64,000 nucleotides of DNA, taken from assembly GCF_036181745.1 (NCBI RefSeq), contig NZ_CP108080.1, positions 4,121,501-4,185,500 on the forward strand, given 5' to 3'. The position numbers were made by a program, and so were the translations under genes. Position 1 is the stretch's first letter, and the number at the start of each line of letters is the position of its first letter. The notes under the pieces are model-generated. The model was not told the origin of the DNA. It made no database searches and was given only the letters and a program-made list of their open reading frames with translations. The DNA is from Streptomyces sp. NBC_00259. Its GTDB lineage: Bacteria; Actinomycetota; Actinomycetes; Streptomycetales; Streptomycetaceae. Of the stretch, positions 59,838-64,000 are shown piece by piece.

Positions 59838-61342
59838 TGAACGACCTTCCGCCGCGCCCCGCGGGAACGCCCGCCTGGCGCGGCATCGTCTATCCCCTGC
59901 TGATCTCCGCCGTGGCCGTCGGTGTGCTCGTCGCCGTCCTGGGGTTCGGCCTCGGGGTGCCGGATCCCGGCGGGGCGGGTGGTGCGGGCGGCGGGCCGCC
60001 CTCCGGAGGCACGCACGTCAGCGAAACGGTGCTGCGGGTCGTCGCCGCACTCGCCGCGGTGGCCGCGGTCGCCACCGCGGGCGGCTGGCTGGCCCGCAAG
60101 CTGGGCCAGCCCCCGGTCATCGGGGAGATCGCCACGGGCCTGCTGCTCGGACCGTCCTTCCTGGCCGGACTGCTCCCCGGCTCGGTCGAACTGTTCTTCC
60201 CCACGGCGGCGAAGCCGCTCCTCGGGCTGCTCGCCCAGGTCGGCCTGATCCTCTTCATGTTCGCCGTCGGTTCCGAGTTCGACGCCTCCCAACTGCGCCG
60301 CAGCGGCCGGATCGTGGGCGCGGTCAGCCAGGGCAGCATGATCATTCCCTTTGTGCTGGGCGTGCTGTCCGCGGCCCTGGTGTACCGGGAGTTCGCCGCG
60401 GGCGGCATCGGGTTCGTCCCCTTCGCACTCTTCCTCGGGACGGCGATGAGCATCACCGCCTTCCCCGTGCTCGCCCGCATCGTCCAGGAGTCGGGCCTCG
60501 CCCGCCATCCGCTGGGCACCATGGCCATGACCTGCGCCGCCGCCTGCGACGTGATCGCCTGGGGCGCCCTCGCCACCGCCATGGCCGTGGCGAGCGCGGG
60601 CAGCATCTGGGGTGCGGGCGGCACCGTGCTGCTCGCCGCGGGGTTCGCCGCCGTCGTGCTGATCGCCGGTCGCCCCCTGGTGCGCGCCGCCGACCAGTGG
60701 GCGGACCGGGCCCGGGTGTCGTCCGCGGCCCGGCTGCTCGCCCTGCTGCTGCTCGCCTTCTCGCTGGCCTGGCTCACCGACCTGATCGGCGTCCACTCGA
60801 TATTCGGCGCCTTCCTGGCCGGAACGCTGGTACCGCACCGCAAGGGATCCGCGCTCACCGCCGTGCAGACCCGGCTCGACTCCGTGAACCGCAGGCTGCT
60901 GCTGCCGCTGTTCTTCGTGTCCGTCGGCATGACCGTGGACCTCACCCAGGTGACCGGACACGCCGGTCTGCTGCTGGCCGGGGCCGTCGCGGTCGTCACC
61001 GCCGTCGTGGGCAAGCTCGCCGGGACCACCGTCACCGCGCGGGCGGCGGGGCTGCCCTGGCGGCTGTCGCTCGGACTCGGCGTGCTGCTGAACGCCCGCG
61101 GTGTGACCGAGATCGTCGTGCTCCGTGCCGGTCTGGACGCCGGGCTCATCAACCAGAACGCGTTCACCGTGCTGGTCGTGATGGCGGTGCTGACCACGGT
61201 GATGACCGGACCCGCGTTGCATCTGCTGAAGCTCTCCCGCCGGCCCGGCGCCGGCTCCGTCCACGAAGGCACCACACCCGCGTCCCCCGCCCCGGCGGAC
61301 ACCGCCTCCGCCACCCCCGCCAAGGAAATGGAACCCGCATGA
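59834..61342 (+). CDS. CPA2-type monovalent cation:proton antiporter
   Basis: A 502-residue KefB/GerN-like antiporter with about twelve membrane helices. Key segments are IGEIATGLLLGPSFLAGLLPG, LILFMFAVGSEFDASQLRR near 135-155, and the catalytic-site GTAMSITAFPVLARIV near 200. ATG 59834 overlaps the flippase stop. The C-terminal 30 residues are Ala/Pro/Thr-rich. Why an antiporter belongs to this operon is unclear. It could maintain ion balance during export or transport a charged product; a role in self-resistance is speculation. Confidence 0.87.
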   Translation: MMNDLPPRPAGTPAWRGIVYPLLISAVAVGVLVAVLGFGLGVPDPGGAGGAGGGPPSGGTHVSETVLRVVAALAAVAAVATAGGWLARKLGQPPVIGEIATGLLLGPSFLAGLLPGSVELFFPTAAKPLLGLLAQVGLILFMFAVGSEFDASQLRRSGRIVGAVSQGSMIIPFVLGVLSAALVYREFAAGGIGFVPFALFLGTAMSITAFPVLARIVQESGLARHPLGTMAMTCAAACDVIAWGALATAMAVASAGSIWGAGGTVLLAAGFAAVVLIAGRPLVRAADQWADRARVSSAARLLALLLLAFSLAWLTDLIGVHSIFGAFLAGTLVPHRKGSALTAVQTRLDSVNRRLLLPLFFVSVGMTVDLTQVTGHAGLLLAGAVAVVTAVVGKLAGTTVTARAAGLPWRLSLGLGVLLNARGVTEIVVLRAGLDAGLINQNAFTVLVVMAVLTTVMTGPALHLLKLSRRPGAGSVHEGTTPASPAPADTASATPAKEMEPA

Positions 61343-62379
61343 ACCTCGACTCCCCCGCCCCCGTCTCCCTCGTCACCGGAGGCGCCGGCTTCATCGGATC
61401 CCATGTGGCGCGTGAACTGCTCGCCGCCGGCCACCGGGTGATCGTCCTCGACGACCTCAGCGGAGGCGTGCACGGCAATGTCCCCGACGGCGCCGAGTTC
61501 CGGCACGGCAGCGTCTGCGATCCCGAGGTGGTCGACGCCGTCTTCGCCGCCCATCGCGTCGACTACGTCTTCCACCTCGCCGCGTACGCCGCCGAGGGAC
61601 TGAGCCACTTCATCAAGCGCTTCAACTACATGAACAACGTGGTCGGCAGCGTCAACCTCATCAACGCGGCCGTCAACGCGGGCACGGTCAAGTGCTTCGT
61701 CTTCACCTCGTCCATCGCGGTCTACGGCGCCAACCAGCTGCCGATGAGCGAGGACCTCGTACCCGCGCCCGAGGACCCGTACGGCATCGCGAAGTTCTCC
61801 GTCGAACAGGAACTCCGCGTCACGCACGAGATGTTCGGCATGCCCTACATCATCTTCAGGCCGCACAACGTCTACGGCGAGTACCAGAACATCGGCGACC
61901 GCTACCGCAACGTCATCGGCATCTTCATGAACCAGGCGCTGCGCGGCGAGCCCTTCACGGTCTTCGGCGACGGCGAACAGACCCGCGCCTTCAGCTACAT
62001 CAAGGACGTGGCGCCCGCCATCGCCCGCTCCGTGGAGACGCCCGAGGCGTACAACGAGGTCTTCAACGTCGGTGGCGACCAGGTGTACAGCGTCAACCGC
62101 ATCGCGGCCGCCGTCTGCGACGCCATGGACGTGGAGCTGCGCGTCAACCACCTGCCGGAGCGCAACGAGGTGCGCGACGCCTACGCCACCCACGAGAAGG
62201 CCCACAAGGTCCTGGGCACCCCCGAGCAGCCCGTCGGCCTCGAGGAGGGCATCGGCCGCATGGCCGCATGGGTCAAGGAGGTCGGCCCGCAGGAGCCCTC
62301 GGTCTTCTCCGGTATCGAGGTGGTCCGGAACCTGCCGCCGTCCTGGCGGGCGGCGCTGGAGGAGCGCCGCGCCATCTGA
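61339..62379 (+). CDS. NAD-dependent nucleotide-sugar epimerase/dehydratase
   Basis: A 346-residue SDR enzyme. Rossmann motif VTGGAGFIGSHVARELLAAG at residues 12-31. Active-site FTSSIAVYGANQLPMSEDLVPAPEDPYGIAKFSVE has the catalytic Tyr-x3-Lys (YGIAK). Also RPHNVYGEYQNIGDRYRNV and the QTRAFSYIKDV segment of WcaG/GalE-type enzymes. Substrate is a nucleotide sugar, probably UDP-linked given the Ugd/UXS-like genes upstream; epimerase versus dehydratase cannot be separated by eye. It ends the plus-strand operon and is followed by a terminator. ATG 61339 overlaps the antiporter stop. Confidence 0.9.
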   Translation: MNLDSPAPVSLVTGGAGFIGSHVARELLAAGHRVIVLDDLSGGVHGNVPDGAEFRHGSVCDPEVVDAVFAAHRVDYVFHLAAYAAEGLSHFIKRFNYMNNVVGSVNLINAAVNAGTVKCFVFTSSIAVYGANQLPMSEDLVPAPEDPYGIAKFSVEQELRVTHEMFGMPYIIFRPHNVYGEYQNIGDRYRNVIGIFMNQALRGEPFTVFGDGEQTRAFSYIKDVAPAIARSVETPEAYNEVFNVGGDQVYSVNRIAAAVCDAMDVELRVNHLPERNEVRDAYATHEKAHKVLGTPEQPVGLEEGIGRMAAWVKEVGPQEPSVFSGIEVVRNLPPSWRAALEERRAI

Positions 62380-62432
62380 AGCGGAACGCCGCCCGACGGC
62401 GAGGACAGGAATGAAGGGGACAAGGAAAACCG

Positions 62433-62468
62433 GGAGGAGGGACGGCTCGTGACGGCGGTCCCTCCTCC
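62433..62468. terminator. Terminator between the epimerase and second PaaK-like gene
   Basis: GGAGGAGGGAC, 14-base loop, then GTCCCTCCTCC: a perfect 11-bp stem 54 bp after the operon's last stop. A smaller hairpin (GCCGACCGG/CCGGTCAGTCGGC type) follows at about 62475-62502 and may serve the minus-strand gene. Confidence 0.75.
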
Positions 62469-62493
62469 TGTTCAGCCGACCGGACCCTCCCGG

Positions 62494-63801
62494 TCAGTCG
62501 GCCGCTCCGGCCGGCAGTACCTTCACGACCCTGATCTTGCCGTTGGCCTCGGGTGCGATGGAGGACACCTGCTCGACGACCACGTCGAAGCCGGGAACCG
62601 CCTCCCGCACCGCCGACCCGATCCGCTCCGTCACCGAGGCGCAGGACCCGGGCGCGAGGACCACACGGACGGTGACCTGCGCCGGCCGCTCCTGAACCAG
62701 CTGCATCCGGGAGACCTCGGGGAAGTCCTGCACTCGGCTGGTGAGGAAGTCGGCATAGAACTCACGGCCGTCCTGGCCGCGGAAACGGTCCTGGCTGCGC
62801 CCCTGCACCCGGAGCACGACGGGGGTGCGCCGCCCGCAGGCGCAGTCCGCGGGCCCCACGGCCACCCGGTCGCCGAGCCGGTAGCGGATCAGCGGCATCG
62901 CCTCGCTGTGCAGCCGGGTCACCAGGATCTCGCCCTCCGCCGCGCGGATCCCGTCGACCGGCACGACGGAGCCGTCCTCCTGCTCCAGCTCGACCACGAC
63001 GTCCGCGGACCGCAGATGCAGCGAGCCCAGGCGGCACGTGCGGGCGATGGTGAACACCTCGACGGACGCGTACACCTCGTGGCAGCGCGCGCCCAGATGT
63101 CCGACCACCCGCGCCCGCGCGGTCGGCGTCAGCCGCTCCCCGCCGAACAGCACCCGGCGGGCGCCCCGGTAGCGCAGGCCCCGTCGCTCCAGCTCCTCCA
63201 CCACGGAGGCGATCACATGCGGGAAGCCGACCAGGAAGGTCGGCCGGGCCGCCAGGAACGCCTCGACCTGTTCGTCCAGCGTCCTGCTGGTGTCGATGTG
63301 GAAGGTGCGCAGCAGACCGAACCGCTCCAGCGGGTGCCGCAGGAAGGGAGCGACCCGGAAGTACGCGATCCGGTCCCATGGGCGCAGCCCCGTGGCCAGC
63401 ATGTCGTACAGGTACGACGCCCGCAGATAGCCCAGATCGCGCTCGGAGTTGCGGATGGTGATCGGGATACCGGAGGAGCCGCTGGTGGTGCCCGCCTTGG
63501 TGTTCGCCGTGGTGAAACCGTCCGCGAGCAGGTCCTCGGGCGCCCGGTCGTGGAGTTCGGCGCGGTCCAGCGTCGGCAGCGACGGAAGGTCCTCCGGCCC
63601 CCGGAAGGCGGCCGCGGTCTCCGGCGCGATCAGCTCCCGGTAGCGCGGCACACCGGCCTGCGCGTGCCGGACCAGCCGGACCAGCCGGCGCCGCCGCTCG
63701 GGTTCGAGACGGGCCGGGTCGGCCCGCTCCAGCCGGTGGGTCCGTACGAGATTGCGCAGCACCGGCACGAGCCGCATGACGGGTGAGACGGCCGCGGTCA
63801 C
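62494..63801 (-). CDS. PaaK/CapK-like adenylate-forming enzyme (2)
   Basis: A 435-residue paralogue of the enzyme encoded at 57.1 kb, same length. It has LVRLVRHAQAGVPRYREL, P-loop GTTSGSSGIPITIRNS, FGGERLTP, PLIRYRLGDRVAV, CACGRRTP and C-terminal Lys in PEANGKIRVVK. GTG 63801 overlaps the stop of an upstream minus-strand gene (GTGA), favouring it over 63840. Its orientation means a separate transcript. Two such ligases imply two different carboxylates being activated. Confidence 0.84.
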   Translation of the reverse strand: MTAAVSPVMRLVPVLRNLVRTHRLERADPARLEPERRRRLVRLVRHAQAGVPRYRELIAPETAAAFRGPEDLPSLPTLDRAELHDRAPEDLLADGFTTANTKAGTTSGSSGIPITIRNSERDLGYLRASYLYDMLATGLRPWDRIAYFRVAPFLRHPLERFGLLRTFHIDTSRTLDEQVEAFLAARPTFLVGFPHVIASVVEELERRGLRYRGARRVLFGGERLTPTARARVVGHLGARCHEVYASVEVFTIARTCRLGSLHLRSADVVVELEQEDGSVVPVDGIRAAEGEILVTRLHSEAMPLIRYRLGDRVAVGPADCACGRRTPVVLRVQGRSQDRFRGQDGREFYADFLTSRVQDFPEVSRMQLVQERPAQVTVRVVLAPGSCASVTERIGSAVREAVPGFDVVVEQVSSIAPEANGKIRVVKVLPAGAAD

Positions 63802-64000
63802 AGGGGTCTCCGGAGGATGGGTACGCCGTGCAGGGGGCACCGCCCGGGACCGAAGAACTCGGCACCCTCGGGCCGGACATGGACGAGCGTGGGACGGCGT
63901 CGGCGCAGCAGCGTCAGCACCGTTTCCCCGTCGAGCAGCCGCGCATGAACGCGGGACGGGTTGAGATGCAGCTCCCCGCAGGCGCCGGGGACCCCGCCGA
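63798..64000 (-). CDS. C-terminal part of an unidentified protein, cut by window edge
   Basis: The frame enters from the right edge and ends at TGA 63800-63798, overlapping the PaaK-like start. Visible residues are about 67, including VPGACGELHLNPSRVHARLL, RRRRPTLVHVRPEGAEFFG and a final CPLHGVPILRRPL. No family is recognisable from this piece. Tight coupling suggests it belongs to the same pathway. Confidence 0.55.
   Translation of the reverse strand, partial: GGVPGACGELHLNPSRVHARLLDGETVLTLLRRRRPTLVHVRPEGAEFFGPGRCPLHGVPILRRPL

Noticed and set aside
59890..62205. Long minus-strand open frame opposite the antiporter and epimerase
   Set aside because: Antisense of two genes with clear family motifs; a GC-rich third-position artefact.

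Overview
The window is chromosomal DNA from a Streptomyces or very close relative. It has very high GC, many GTG starts and abundant 4-bp ATGA/GTGA gene overlaps. Its gene families are typical of the genus: SpoIIE-type PP2C phosphatases with GAF/PAS domains, an AfsR-like SARP/NB-ARC regulator, a PucR regulator, an SCO2400-type zinc-ribbon protein, mycothiol-dependent isomerase-like proteins and a pstSCAB operon. No rRNA, tRNA, CRISPR array, integrase or transposase was seen. Family assignments were made by reading motifs; no database search was run.

Layout. 0-1.8 kb holds a truncated protein and two small cytosolic proteins. 1.85-6.6 kb is a complete dTDP-L-rhamnose set (rmlA, rmlC, rmlB, rmlD) interrupted by a secreted collagen-like protein gene; it converges on a glycosyltransferase-methyltransferase fusion and a TPR membrane protein. 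8.7-16.7 kb is ordinary housekeeping: PP2C, CorA, DoxX, beta-propeller phytase, PH-domain protein, DUF72, a mycothiol-type isomerase, a SnoaL-like protein and a SpoIIE phosphatase. 17-21.9 kb is phosphate uptake: a second PstS-like lipoprotein convergent with pstSCAB.

22-31.7 kb is a pterin/riboflavin-like accessory locus. It contains a GTP cyclohydrolase II paralogue with Met in place of the catalytic-site Tyr, a creatininase-family protein, a stand-alone RibD reductase domain, a PTPS-fold protein lacking the usual zinc motif, a methyltransferase, a GT4 glycosyltransferase, a flippase-like membrane protein, a zinc-type dehydrogenase, a CDP-alcohol phosphatidyltransferase and a phosphatase/sulfatase-fold membrane enzyme. 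The first three resemble the archaeal FAPy route to riboflavin precursors, but no riboflavin-finishing enzymes are present, so the end product is unknown.

31.7-46.2 kb holds a histidyl-tRNA synthetase remnant, a flotillin/NfeD pair, PucR and beta-lactamase-fold genes, a DUF305/His-rich metal-type pair, an APC permease, a flavoprotein, an SCO2400-like protein and two large SpoIIE phosphatases.

46.3-64 kb is the most novel region. UDP-glucose dehydrogenase and a UDP-glucuronate decarboxylase-like enzyme bracket regulators: an AfsR-like protein, a tiny secreted peptide translationally coupled to it, and a LuxR-type protein. Next comes a tightly overlapped operon. It starts with an Fe(II)/2-oxoglutarate enzyme whose facial triad is His-x-Gly (the signature of BesD-type amino-acid radical halogenases). 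Then come a polyprenyl-phosphate-type glycosyltransferase, an ATP-grasp ligase, a six-helix membrane protein, a PaaK/CapK-like adenylating enzyme, a Wzx/MATE-like exporter, a CPA2 antiporter and a nucleotide-sugar epimerase. A second PaaK-like enzyme faces it at the end. I infer a pathway that halogenates a free amino acid and builds it into a lipid-linked or exported glycoconjugate; I know of no characterised cluster with this composition.
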